DNA of 33,733 nt from JACCXJ01 sp052387115 (GTDB lineage Bacteria > Pseudomonadota > Gammaproteobacteria > JACCXJ01): positions 1-33,733 of the forward strand of contig JBQTJM010000177.1 in NCBI GenBank assembly GCA_052387115.1. The letters are read 5' to 3'. The position numbers and the translations under genes are program-made. Below, in pieces: positions 8,598 to 16,069 of the stretch. The notes under the pieces are model-generated. The model ran no database searches and was not told the origin of the DNA. It was given only the letters and a program-made list of their open reading frames with translations. Numbering within the stretch: position 1 is the first letter of the stretch; every line of letters starts with the position of its first letter.

Positions 8598-9465
8598 TCT
8601 GACTCGACGGCTCCGCGCCTGGCTCGCGTGGTTAGGCGCGGCCTTTTGCTACTATCCCAAGGACCGCCAGGAGTTGACGGAACTCTTGCGCGCGCTGGAG
8701 CAGCGCGATCTGATCCATCCCGAGGCCCTGGTCATGATCGAAGGGGCGCTCCTGATGGCGGAGATGCGGGTGCGCGACATCATGATCCCGCGCGCCCAGA
8801 TGGTCATGGTCGAGGCCGACGCCGAGCTCGACGACCTCCTCCCGACGGTGATCGAGTCCGGTCACTCGCGCTTCCCGGTACTCGACCCCAAACACGACCA
8901 GGTGGCGGGCGTACTCCTCGCCAAAGACCTGCTTCTGCACCTCGCCAAACCGCAAGGTACGCGCTTCGATCTCCGGGACGTGTTGCGGCCACCGGTCTTC
9001 ATCCCCGAGAGCAAGCGTCTGCAGATCCTGCTGCGCGAGTTTCGCGGCAGCCGCAACCATATGGCCATCGTCGTCGATGAATATGGACAGGTGGCCGGGC
9101 TCGTCACGATCGAGGACGTGATCGAGCAGGTCGTCGGTGAGATAGCGGATGAGCACGACACCGATGAAGAAGGGTATATCAAGAAACATCGTGACGACCG
9201 GTATACCGTCAAGGCCCGCACGCCCATCGATGAGTTCAACCGCTACTTCCATACCGGGTTCCCGGAACAGGATTTCGATACCATAGGCGGCTTCGTGCTG
9301 CAGGCGATCGGGCACGTGCCGGCGCGCGGCGAGGCCATCAAGCTGGAAGGCCTGCGCTTCGCGGTGCTGCGTGCCGATCCTAGGCGCATCCACCTCCTGC
9401 GCGTGACCCGCCGGTCGGCGCGCGATGCCGAGGCGCCACCGGAACGGCACGCGAGCGCGGCCTAG
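8578..9465 (+). CDS. corC: CorC/YbeX, CBS-domain protein of the Mg/Co efflux family
   Basis: A 295-residue cytosolic CorC/YbeX protein, associated with magnesium and cobalt homeostasis and, through its operon, with ribosome function. It has a short N-terminal segment, then a tandem CBS pair starting near MRVRDIMIPRAQMVMVE, with the second CBS around HMAIVVDEYGQVAGLVTIED, then the transporter-associated CorC_HlyC domain (DTIGGFVLQAIGHVPARGE). There are no membrane segments, as expected for CorC itself. The frame is open far upstream, but that part only shadows ybeY. The GTG at 8578 (VSEDRSSLTRRLRAW) gives the family-typical N-terminus and overlaps ybeY by 20 bases, so the two are probably translationally coupled. 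Confidence 0.94.
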   Translation: MSEDRSSLTRRLRAWLAWLGAAFCYYPKDRQELTELLRALEQRDLIHPEALVMIEGALLMAEMRVRDIMIPRAQMVMVEADAELDDLLPTVIESGHSRFPVLDPKHDQVAGVLLAKDLLLHLAKPQGTRFDLRDVLRPPVFIPESKRLQILLREFRGSRNHMAIVVDEYGQVAGLVTIEDVIEQVVGEIADEHDTDEEGYIKKHRDDRYTVKARTPIDEFNRYFHTGFPEQDFDTIGGFVLQAIGHVPARGEAIKLEGLRFAVLRADPRRIHLLRVTRRSARDAEAPPERHASAA

Positions 9466-9467
9466 CC

Positions 9468-11138
9468 GTGGCCACTGTGAGACGCAGAGAACGCGGCAGC
9501 GTACCGGTGATGCCGCGCCGGATGATGAGCCCCTGGCCCACCGCATCGGCCCATGGCGCGAGCCACACGGCAGGCGGGCTCGCCGGCGATCTGGGTGCGC
9601 TCGCGAGTGGCGCGGTGCTGCCGCTCGGCTTCGCGCCCTTCGACAAAATTATTGACTCTAATGTGGGGGTGCTGGCGATCCTGTCGTTGGCGGTGCTGTT
9701 CGCACTGTGGAGCGGGGTATCCGCCGGGCGTGCCGCCCGGCGGGGCTGGCTGTATGGCTTGGGGGCGTTTGGCGTCGGGGTGTCGTGGGTCCAGATCAGC
9801 GTCCATCAGTTCGGCCTCCCGCATCTCACCTTCTCGGTGTCCGTCACCGTCGCCTTCGTCACCATCCTCGCGACGTACCCGGCCGTGGTCGGATTCCTAG
9901 CCAATCGTCTGTGCCCAAGCCCCGGGGCACCGCGTTTCCTCCTGGCCCTGCCAGCCCTGTGGTGCGCCGGCGAATGGGTCCGCGGTTGGCTGTTCACGGG
10001 TTTTCCCTGGCTCAGCCTCGGCTACAGCCAGATCGACGCGCCGCTCGGCGGGCTCGCCCCGATCTTCGGCGTCTATGGCGTCGGGCTCGGTGTTGCCCTG
10101 TGCGCCGGCCTTTTCTGCCAAATCCTGAACGGGCCGCGCAGGCCGAGATATTCGGGGGGGCTCTGCCTGCTCCTGGCCGGTAGTTGGGCCCTGGGGCACG
10201 TCTCCTGGACCCGGCCCGCGCCAGAGCCGCTCAAGGTCGCGCTCATCCAGGGCAACATCGCCCAGGCGATCAAATGGGCGCCGGCAGAGCGCCAGGCAAC
10301 CATCGATCGCTATCTGGCCTTGTCGGCGTCACACTGGGACAAGGACCTGATCGTGTGGCCCGAGACCGCCATCCCGCTCTTCTTCGACACCGCAGCGCCC
10401 TATGTTCAGACGCTCAGGGCGCTGGCCGAGCGGCATCCCACGGAGATCCTCATCGGTATGCCCTTTGCCCCGGGGAATGCCGAGGATTATTTCAACGCGG
10501 TGGTGTCCGTGCGGCACGCAGGGGTGTATCGCAAACGCCACCTGGTGCCCTTCGGAGAATACATGCCGCTGCCCGGTGCGCTGCTCCGGGTCCTGGATTT
10601 CCTGGAGATCCCGCTGTCCGATTTCAGCGCCGGGCCGCGCTATCAGCCGTTATTAGAGGTCGCGGGGCACCCGATCGGCATCTCGATCTGCTATGAGGAT
10701 GCCTTCGGCGAGGAGGTCATCGACGCCTTGCCGGCGGCCGAGTTGCTGGTCAACGTCAGCAACGATGCCTGGTTCGGCGACTCGCTCGCCCCCCACCAGC
10801 ACCTCCAGATCGCGCGCATGCGGGCACGCGAGGCCGGCCGCTATCTCCTGCGCGCGACCAATACCGGGGTCTCGGCGGTCATCGATGAGCGCGGCCGGGT
10901 GCTCGCCCGCTCGCCGCAGTTCCAGCCCCACGCCCTGAGCGCCCAGGTCGTCCCCCACCGCGGTCTGACCCCGTATGCGGCGATGGGAAACTACGGGGTG
11001 CTCGGCCTCACCGCGTTGTTCCTGGTCTTCTTGGCACTGGGACGGGGACCGCCCCATCCCGCTCGGTTGGCCCGCGACCGCCGGCTCGATCGCTCGCGCT
11101 TCGACGCCGGCCCGATCTTTCGTTCAAAGCGTCGCTAG
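9468..11138 (+). CDS. lnt: Apolipoprotein N-acyltransferase Lnt
   Basis: Lnt adds the third acyl chain to the N-terminal cysteine of lipoproteins at the inner membrane. The 556-residue protein has an N-terminal half with several hydrophobic membrane segments (for example VGVLAILSLAVLFALWSG) and a periplasmic nitrilase domain with the catalytic triad: Glu in VWPETAIPLF (about 298), Lys in YRKRHLVPFGEY (about 356), Cys in ISICYEDAFGEE (about 408). The last transmembrane helix (LGLTALFLVFLALG) is followed by an unusually basic tail of about 30 residues ending IFRSKRR. DNA for this tail and part of the helix is duplicated at 12523-12657. GTG 9468 lies two bases after the corC stop; the ATG at 9510 is another possible start. 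Confidence 0.95.
   Translation: MATVRRRERGSVPVMPRRMMSPWPTASAHGASHTAGGLAGDLGALASGAVLPLGFAPFDKIIDSNVGVLAILSLAVLFALWSGVSAGRAARRGWLYGLGAFGVGVSWVQISVHQFGLPHLTFSVSVTVAFVTILATYPAVVGFLANRLCPSPGAPRFLLALPALWCAGEWVRGWLFTGFPWLSLGYSQIDAPLGGLAPIFGVYGVGLGVALCAGLFCQILNGPRRPRYSGGLCLLLAGSWALGHVSWTRPAPEPLKVALIQGNIAQAIKWAPAERQATIDRYLALSASHWDKDLIVWPETAIPLFFDTAAPYVQTLRALAERHPTEILIGMPFAPGNAEDYFNAVVSVRHAGVYRKRHLVPFGEYMPLPGALLRVLDFLEIPLSDFSAGPRYQPLLEVAGHPIGISICYEDAFGEEVIDALPAAELLVNVSNDAWFGDSLAPHQHLQIARMRAREAGRYLLRATNTGVSAVIDERGRVLARSPQFQPHALSAQVVPHRGLTPYAAMGNYGVLGLTALFLVFLALGRGPPHPARLARDRRLDRSRFDAGPIFRSKRR
11003..11137 (+). repeat. Direct repeat, copy A (3' end of lnt)
   Basis: This stretch recurs at 12523-12657 in the same orientation. 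The last 72 bases before the stop codon are identical in both copies. The preceding 60 or so bases are only about 85 percent identical by eye and differ by a 2-base indel in a G-run. Similarity stops at the lnt stop codon (TAG here, TGA in copy B). It codes for the end of the last helix and the basic tail of Lnt. Confidence 0.9.
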
Positions 11139-11236
11139 CCCGGATTTCTCACCACTGCCCGGAAGAAGATAAACTGCTTGGCGCGAGGATGACTTTCCCC
11201 ACCGTATACTTCCGCAAGATCATTTCCTTTCCGCTT

Positions 11237-12040
11237 CTAAGCGACAGCTTTTTGCAGCAAGACACTACATCCCCCAACCCCCAAGGGGTTGATCATCCGC
11301 TTGAGAGCAGCCCTGGCCGTAGTGGATCCGATGGCCGGTGCCCACTCGACTACCTCGAAGCCGGCCTTGCGACACAGCATGGCCAGCGTCCTCGGGGTAA
11401 AGTAATTGTAATGCGACGCGTTTCGCAAGCACGCGTAGCCGGCCATTAGCCGCTTCACGGTCCACCAATTCGGAACATCGATGTACGCCAGCCCCCCACT
11501 CTTCAACAACGAAAGCATCTTGATCAAATCGGCGTATGGATCGATCAGGTGCTCCAGGGTCTGCTGGCTTACGATCAAATCGTATCGTCTCTCGATGGTA
11601 ACCGTGCGGCCGAACGTGGGATATACCGTAATACCGAGATTCCGTCCCGCCCATTCCGCTAAATAGAGGCAGGGATTGACTCCTTCGACGTTGAATCCCT
11701 CGTCACGCGCAACTCGCAAGAAGCCGCAATAACCTGCTCCATAATCTAGAATCCATGCATCAGGCTTCAAACGAGGTTTAAGGTGCTTCATAAGGGCGTG
11801 ATCGAAGCGGATCTTTTTTGGTATGAGATGATCTGTATCGCTATCGGGTCGCCAATGGACATACTTTTCGTTGCTCATGTCGACCTCGTTGGAGTTGGTG
11901 GCGTAAACCATTCCACACTCCGTGCATTTCCCGATAACGAGCCGCGTGCCCCACTCCTCGAACTGCCATTCCAATATAAACTTGGCGGAGCGCCGTTCGC
12001 AGCAAGGACAAGCACGGTGCGGGGTGATCTGACGGCTCAT
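11237..12040 (-). CDS. Class I SAM-dependent methyltransferase with N-terminal zinc-ribbon-like motif
   Basis: A 267-residue predicted methyltransferase of the Methyltransf_23 type, common in O-antigen and capsule clusters. The N-terminus has two cysteine pairs (CPCC and CTECG) that look like a zinc ribbon. The SAM site follows as WILDYGAGYCGFLRVA with acidic-loop region GFNVEGVNP, then the motif-IV-like segment YDLIVSQQTLEHLIDP and the late motif LLKSGGLAYIDVPNWW. The frame is open to 12142, but ATG 12038-12040 (MSRQITPHRACPCC) gives the usual N-terminus. Base composition is visibly less GC-rich than in lnt, suggesting acquisition. It is convergent with lnt and lies between the two lnt-tail repeats. 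The methyl acceptor is unknown, probably a sugar. Confidence 0.85.
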   Translation of the reverse strand: MSRQITPHRACPCCERRSAKFILEWQFEEWGTRLVIGKCTECGMVYATNSNEVDMSNEKYVHWRPDSDTDHLIPKKIRFDHALMKHLKPRLKPDAWILDYGAGYCGFLRVARDEGFNVEGVNPCLYLAEWAGRNLGITVYPTFGRTVTIERRYDLIVSQQTLEHLIDPYADLIKMLSLLKSGGLAYIDVPNWWTVKRLMAGYACLRNASHYNYFTPRTLAMLCRKAGFEVVEWAPAIGSTTARAALKRMINPLGVGGCSVLLQKAVA

Positions 12041-12186
12041 TGTGTGTTCCACCGAATGACTGTGTAGAAGAATGGCGCGGATCCCGCAACGACCGGATCC
12101 GCCGACGCAGACATCACGCAAAAAAGGTGAGGCCCTCGCCAAGGTCCGGCGTTTTTTGCAGATCGGGTCGAGGTAGCACCGGGGGT

Positions 12187-12527
12187 TCAGGCAGGCCTTC
12201 CGAGTACATTATCACCCGCAGTCGTCACCCATGCCAAGGTGACCAGGGCGTGGGTCCTGGTGGGGCCGCCGTTGGCCGCGAGCGCGGGGCCGAGGATGGC
12301 GCTCAGGGGGACCGCCGGGACGAGGTCGGTGACCGCGGCACAAAGCCATAGACGCCCGCCCTACCGTCGTGCCCGAAGAGGTTGAAAGCGTTGGTAACGA
12401 TCGTTCCCAAGTACTCACTCGAAGCGTTGTACACCTCGGTGTCTTGCGAGGATGCCGCATCGCCCGAGACGGTGCTGTTGCCGACGGTCAAGGTCCCGTA
12501 ATTTGTTCACGCCGCCGCCCCCTGCCT
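12187..12527 (-). pseudogene. Frameshifted C-terminal remnant of a beta-helix (choice-of-anchor Q-like) surface protein
   Basis: Read leftward, three frames in succession give a recognisable protein end. First GGGGVN (about 12510-12525); then, one base out, YGTLTVGNSTVSGDAAS and, further on, NAFNLFGHDGRAGVYGFVP; then, after another shift near 12340, TDLVPAVPLSAILGPALAAN, GGPTRTHALV and TLAWVTTAG, with TGA at 12187. The order (GNSTVSGNAA, NAFNLFGHDG, TDLVPAVPLS, NGGPTRTHAL) is the familiar end of right-handed beta-helix proteins with a choice-of-anchor Q region. At least two frameshifts and no start make it a dead remnant. It sits between the methyltransferase gene and copy B of the lnt-tail repeat, partly touching the latter. 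Confidence 0.75.
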
Positions 12528-12657
12528 CACCACCTTGCTCCTAGTCTTCTTGGGACTGGGACGGGGGGGCCGCCCCACCCCGCCCGGTTGGCCCGCGACC
12601 GCCGGCTCGATCGCTCGCGCTTCGACGCCGGCCCGATCTTTCGTTCAAAGCGTCGCT
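12523..12657 (+). repeat. Direct repeat, copy B (orphan lnt 3' end)
   Basis: A second copy of the lnt 3' end, 1.5 kb downstream of the gene. The 72 bases beginning CGGTTGGCCCGCGACC are identical to lnt. Upstream of that the copy is diverged and carries a 2-base insertion that breaks the reading frame within the helix codons. It is not expressed as Lnt: no start or catalytic domain precedes it. Inside both copies, CGACGC and GCGTCG form an inverted repeat separated by 21 bases. Confidence 0.9.
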
Positions 12658-12810
12658 GAATCCCGCGGGAGAGGATCGCCCGTGAGCCTCTCGTACGGGT
12701 CATCCCGTCGTCGCCAGAGCAGCCCACCAGGTGCGCCGCCCGCGCCATCCAACCGTCGTTGGCTCTCCCATCGTGATGGTGGTGTCCCGCGTTACGCACC
12801 CGGCCTGCCG

Positions 12811-14817
12811 CTACTTCATCTTCTCGCTCATCCCATCGCTTTCCCACGACCCAGTCCCCGCGCGCGACCGTAGAGATGGAGGTATGTTCAGAGATGGAGG
12901 TATGTTCGAAACGCCGCCGGCTATCGTGCTCAGGCGGAATCGTCTGGACGGCGGGGGCGTCGGCGCAGGGGGAGGACGCCCGCGGCTGTTCTCGCAACGC
13001 TTCGGATCCCGTTTTCCTTGCGTGCCGGGGTTGCACACATCCCGCCCTCCCCCGCCATCGAGGTTGTCGCGCCCGGCCTCGCCGAAGAGCCGGTCGGCCC
13101 CGCCCTGGCCGAGCAGGCGATCGTTGTCGACACCCCCGATCAGCCTGTCTTTCCCCGCACCTCCGCAGATAATGTCGTTGCCGCCGAAACCGAAGATCGA
13201 ATCGTTTCCACCCATGCCGTGGATGACGTCGGCGTCTATGGTGCCCCTCAGCATATCATCGCCGGCCGTCCCCAGGATCGTGACGGGCCGGCCCTTGCAG
13301 GACACGCTTCCCGGCGTCAAGGCCCGGCTGGACAATCGTTCCGAACGTGCGCTGAGCCCGGAAAGCGCGCTGAGCCTGCCGAAAGGTCCGACTTCATAAC
13401 GCGCTGCGGCGAAGTTGAAGGACGACGGGTCGCCGGGGATGATGGAGGTCCCCGCCGCTACCAGCTTGCCGTCGGTCTGGGGCGCCAGCGCGAAGATAAA
13501 GTCTGCACTGCCGGCGTTGAGTAGAGTAAGGGTTCCCCCGCCGAAACCGAAGCTCGGATCCAGGCTGCCGTCGCTGTTGTGGCGGACGAGGGCGAAATCG
13601 ATGTCTCCATCCAGGATACCGTCACCATCGATGTCGTTTCCGAAAAATAATGACGTTCCCGCCTCCACCAGCTTGCCATCGGGCTGCAGCGAAAGCGCAA
13701 ACGGTATGCTGAAGCTGGCGGGGCCGAACGAGGTCAAAACTCCGCCACCGAAACCGAAGCTCGGATCCAGCGTGCCGTCCGGGTTCAGCCGCAGCAGAGC
13801 GAGAAAGGACTCCACCCCGTCGCTGGAAAACCCGGCCGTCACGAGCCTGCCGTCGGGCTGTAGCACAAGGGCATTGGCTTGGTCCCGTCTATTGTTGCCG
13901 ATGCTAATGCGTGTTCCCCCGCTAAAAAAGCTCCGATCCAGACTGCCGTCCTGGTTGAGACGCACCGCGACGAAGTCGTGGCTGCCGCCCTGATCGGTGA
14001 ACCCGGTCACCACCAGCCTGTCATCGGGTTGCCGCACCACGGCGCGGGCCACGTCATTGCCAAAGTAAAAACAGCACGCGAGTCCGTTACCATTAAAGGT
14101 ATTATCAAGACTTCCGTCGGGATTGAATCGCACCAGCTCGATATCGAGGTCGCCGTCCCGATCCGTCAAGCCTGCGGCCACCAACTTGTCATCGGGCTGC
14201 AGCACCAAGGCGCGTGCCCCATCATTTCCCGCAAAACGGCCCAACGCGAGTCCATTGGAATCAAACGTGCTATCCAGACTCCCGTCGACATTGTAACGGA
14301 CCAGCGCGAGATCTACACCGTTGGCCGGGAACACATCCGTGAACCCCGCCGCCACGAGCTTGCCATCGCGCTGCTGCACGAGCGCATTGATCCGCTCATT
14401 GCTATCCGGCTTGCCGTCGATCGTCAAGTCGGCAATGTGCGTGATTACAATGCCATCGCCGCCGCCGAAGCTCGGGTCCAGGTTCCCATCCGAGTTGTAG
14501 CGTACCAGCACGAAATCGTCGTCGCCAAAGTTCGTCGCGAAACCTGCCACTACGATCTTTCCGTCCGGCTGCGTGACGACCGCGCTAGCTTGATCCTCGC
14601 GGGTCGGTGAACTTATAAAGCTGGGGGTATCGACTTGATCGAATCCGGGGATCGCCCCGTCGGGGTTGAAGCTCGGATCGAGGTCCCCGGGGGCGGCGAA
14701 GGTAGGAGCGGACAGGCTCAGTATCAAGAGCGACAACAGGAGCAGGACGGCCCGCTGCCCTGCGGGTTGGCGAGATGGGTGCGGACCGCATAGACCGGCC
14801 CTTGGATCGGTAGTCAC
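12811..14817 (-). CDS. Secreted delta-60-repeat protein with C-terminal RTX calcium-binding repeats
   Basis: A 668-residue exported protein. The N-terminal signal region has core AVLLLLSLLILSLSAPTF with cleavage probably after FAA. Residues about 42-495 hold at least six units of the 'uncharacterized delta-60 repeat', each with the form QPDGKLVAAGF ... LVRYNxDGSLDPSFG, probably a beta-propeller-like fold. Residues about 513-595 are RTX nonapeptides (GGNDSIFGFGGNDIICGGAG, GGADRLFGEAGRDNLDGGGG), which bind calcium in a beta-roll outside the cell. Two cysteines (RDVCNP, KRCENS) close this domain. The last 55 residues are proline- and serine-rich and include NIPPSL twice. Start GTG 14815-14817 has a near-perfect AAAGGAGG 7 bases upstream. 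RTX proteins usually leave by type I secretion, but no transporter is seen here and the Sec-type signal argues for another route. Confidence 0.88.
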   Translation of the reverse strand: MTTDPRAGLCGPHPSRQPAGQRAVLLLLSLLILSLSAPTFAAPGDLDPSFNPDGAIPGFDQVDTPSFISSPTREDQASAVVTQPDGKIVVAGFATNFGDDDFVLVRYNSDGNLDPSFGGGDGIVITHIADLTIDGKPDSNERINALVQQRDGKLVAAGFTDVFPANGVDLALVRYNVDGSLDSTFDSNGLALGRFAGNDGARALVLQPDDKLVAAGLTDRDGDLDIELVRFNPDGSLDNTFNGNGLACCFYFGNDVARAVVRQPDDRLVVTGFTDQGGSHDFVAVRLNQDGSLDRSFFSGGTRISIGNNRRDQANALVLQPDGRLVTAGFSSDGVESFLALLRLNPDGTLDPSFGFGGGVLTSFGPASFSIPFALSLQPDGKLVEAGTSLFFGNDIDGDGILDGDIDFALVRHNSDGSLDPSFGFGGGTLTLLNAGSADFIFALAPQTDGKLVAAGTSIIPGDPSSFNFAAARYEVGPFGRLSALSGLSARSERLSSRALTPGSVSCKGRPVTILGTAGDDMLRGTIDADVIHGMGGNDSIFGFGGNDIICGGAGKDRLIGGVDNDRLLGQGGADRLFGEAGRDNLDGGGGRDVCNPGTQGKRDPKRCENSRGRPPPAPTPPPSRRFRLSTIAGGVSNIPPSLNIPPSLRSRAGTGSWESDGMSEKMK
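12872..12907. repeat. 18-base perfect tandem duplication
   Basis: AGAGATGGAGGTATGTTC occurs twice in direct succession (12872-12889, 12890-12907). It is in frame in the delta-60/RTX gene, duplicating the hexapeptide NIPPSL near the C-terminus. It looks like a recent slippage event. Confidence 0.95.
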
Positions 14818-14824
14818 GATAACC

Positions 14825-14832
14825 CCTCCTTT
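14825..14832 (-). promoter_or_regulatory. Strong ribosome-binding site of the delta-60/RTX gene
   Basis: AAAGGAGG on the minus strand, 7 bases before the GTG start at 14817. It decides the start in favour of GTG over any later ATG, and makes the signal peptide begin with a short polar segment. Confidence 0.8.
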
Positions 14833-14834
14833 GG

Positions 14835-15011
14835 CTAGCTGCTTAATAGAACCGCGGTTTCAATCAAAAACTCAGCGACCGCGTTTCGCGCGATCGCGGC
14901 TTCCGGCCCTGCCGGCATCCCATGCGTCCCGATGCCCTCCCGACGGAGCTCGTTTCGCCCTCGGCCCGCCGCTTTCCCGACCGTGTTGGCCGCTCGCCAG
15001 AGCCTCTCCAT
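14835..15011 (-). CDS. Possible small protein, 58 aa, upstream of the delta-60/RTX gene
   Basis: The frame reads MERLWRAANTVGKAAG, RGRNELRREGIG, then a tail ending AIARNAVAEFLIETAVLLSS, and ends 17 bases before the GTG of the delta-60/RTX gene, in the same direction. Codon third positions are GC-rich in its middle part and the C-terminus looks like a real amphipathic helix. I recognise no family, and no ribosome site stands out. It may be a short leader gene, the C-terminal remnant of a longer gene (the frame extends to 15038 with another ATG), or chance. Confidence 0.28.
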   Translation of the reverse strand: MERLWRAANTVGKAAGRGRNELRREGIGTHGMPAGPEAAIARNAVAEFLIETAVLLSS

Positions 15012-15755
15012 GGATCCAGGTGTGGGCTCCCATGGCAAGGTACGCTCTTGAAGTCTAGTCTAGCTAGCACTCGTCGCACGAGTTTAGGAAGTATAAACCA
15101 TCTCTGTATTGAGTCGACGCATGAGAACCGGGGCCCATCAGGCAGGGCCGCCGCCTGAGACCGCCCTGCCGGTGAGCGGATCGACGGTCGAACCGTGGAT
15201 GACAGGGCAATGTTTGGGGTGCTTTCGGGGTTGGTTTGGCGGCGGTACGACGGTCCCCCTGCCGGAGTCATGAACGACATGGTCTCCGGGCGTAGCTGAC
15301 ACTACGTCGAGCCGGCTTGAAGGGCGAGGCGGATGAGCTTGTCGTCCGGTACGACGGGCCCGCCGAGCGGGCGCCAGGGATGGCCGCACTGGGCTCGGCG
15401 CGGAACAGGATTGCGCAGCGTGAAGACGGCCCGCGAGTCCGAGCGGATCGGCGGTCGCAGCAGGGTGGTAGTGAGATGCGGGCTAGGTCCTGGTCAAGGA
15501 GAAGGGCTCACAGGCGCGCAAGCGTGGCGCGCCCATAACGCCGTTCCAAGCGCAGCAGCCTCAGGACCTTGGCATGCGGTTGCGGGAGGGGAGCGGGGCA
15601 GCCAGCCCTCGCGGTAACGATCCTGCGGCTCGCCGCCGTTCTGCACAAGGAGATGGCGACCTTTGGCGAAGCCCCGCAGTGTCCGACCCCTCTCCGCGCT
15701 GGCGCTCGCCTACGGATCCCGGATCCCGGATCCCGGATCCCGGATCCCGGATCCT
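15012..15755. other. Degraded intergenic stretch, no intact gene
   Basis: About 740 bases with several short open frames on both strands whose protein-like character changes frame repeatedly. An example is a minus-strand piece at about 15310-15430 reading GGPVVPDDKLIRLALQAGST before a stop. This suggests remains of one or more dead genes, possibly mobile elements, but none can be identified. It contains a small hairpin CTCGT-CGC-ACGAG near 15069-15081 and ends in the heptamer repeat at 15713-15754. Confidence 0.45.
15713..15754. repeat. Heptamer tandem repeat, six perfect CGGATCC units
   Basis: Six uninterrupted copies of the 7-base unit CGGATCC. Each unit contains the palindrome GGATCC, so the array can pair with itself on either strand. 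It lies within two bases of the left edge of the duplicated polysaccharide module (15756). Confidence 0.97.
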
Positions 15756-15819
15756 GGCCAAAGGTGTGCCAGCGAGTCGACTGTCCTACCCTCTTAGACG
15801 AGGAGCACGCACCCGTGCC
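15756..15819 (+). repeat. Diverged copy of the fkbM start region
   Basis: This 64-base stretch aligns without gaps to 19278-19341, the region that includes the ATG and first codons of the fkbM gene. The last 48 bases differ at 11 positions by eye. Here the ATG has become CTG (CTGTCCTACCCT versus ATGTCCTACCCT). The rest of fkbM is missing: homology jumps within a few bases to the start of the next gene of the module. Confidence 0.7.
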
Positions 15820-16069
15820 AGAGCTGACTTCCTTTATCCCCGCATCACAATTCCAATGGGCGATTCCTGCTACGATCCGCAACCCGGTCATTTCTCGGAA
15901 CGACGTCTCCGATGCACGGGCCCAGTTCGTCGCGGATCGCGAAAGAGAGGTGGAAGAGAGCCCGGTGCTGTGCGCTTCGGCCGAGGGTTGGAATAGCCGG
16001 AGAATGCACCACGTGGACCCACATCTGATGACTGACGGTCGGTGGATCGCGTGCGTGGATGGGTGCTGA
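15815..16069 (+). pseudogene. Internally deleted copy of the GH43/GINT1-like gene (84-codon mini-frame)
   Basis: This frame keeps both ends of the gene at 20163-21101 but lacks its centre. Segments 15826-15864, 15866-15938 and 15939-16089 match 20243-20281, 20322-20394 and 20971-21121; the middle one is identical and the last about 96 percent identical by eye. Two deletions, 39 and 576 bases relative to the full copy, are both multiples of three, so the frame stays open from a GTG at 15815 to TGA at 16067-16069. The product would lack nearly all of the five-bladed propeller and cannot be an active enzyme. Its stop overlaps the next start as TGATG, so translating it could still feed the downstream gene. 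Confidence 0.85.

Noticed and set aside
12535..12873. 112-codon plus-strand frame starting MLLVFLGLGRGG
   Set aside because: It is the lnt-tail repeat read in a shifted frame followed by antisense of the RTX gene, not a gene.
15061..15085. CIRCE-like sequence TAGCACTC ... GAGTTTA
   Set aside because: The spacer is 7 bases rather than 9, the right arm does not match GAGTGCTAA, and no chaperone gene is nearby. It is only a small hairpin.
15508..15660. Minus-strand frame ending LRLLRLERRYGRATLARL, reminiscent of an IS21 IstA C-terminus
   Set aside because: The resemblance is a few residues long, there is no catalytic region, inverted repeat or IstB partner, and the frame is not preserved. Too weak to call an insertion sequence.
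15713..15754. CGGATCC array as a CRISPR or plasmid iteron
   Set aside because: There are no spacers, and the units are 7 bases and contiguous. No Rep or Cas gene is present, so it is a simple tandem repeat.
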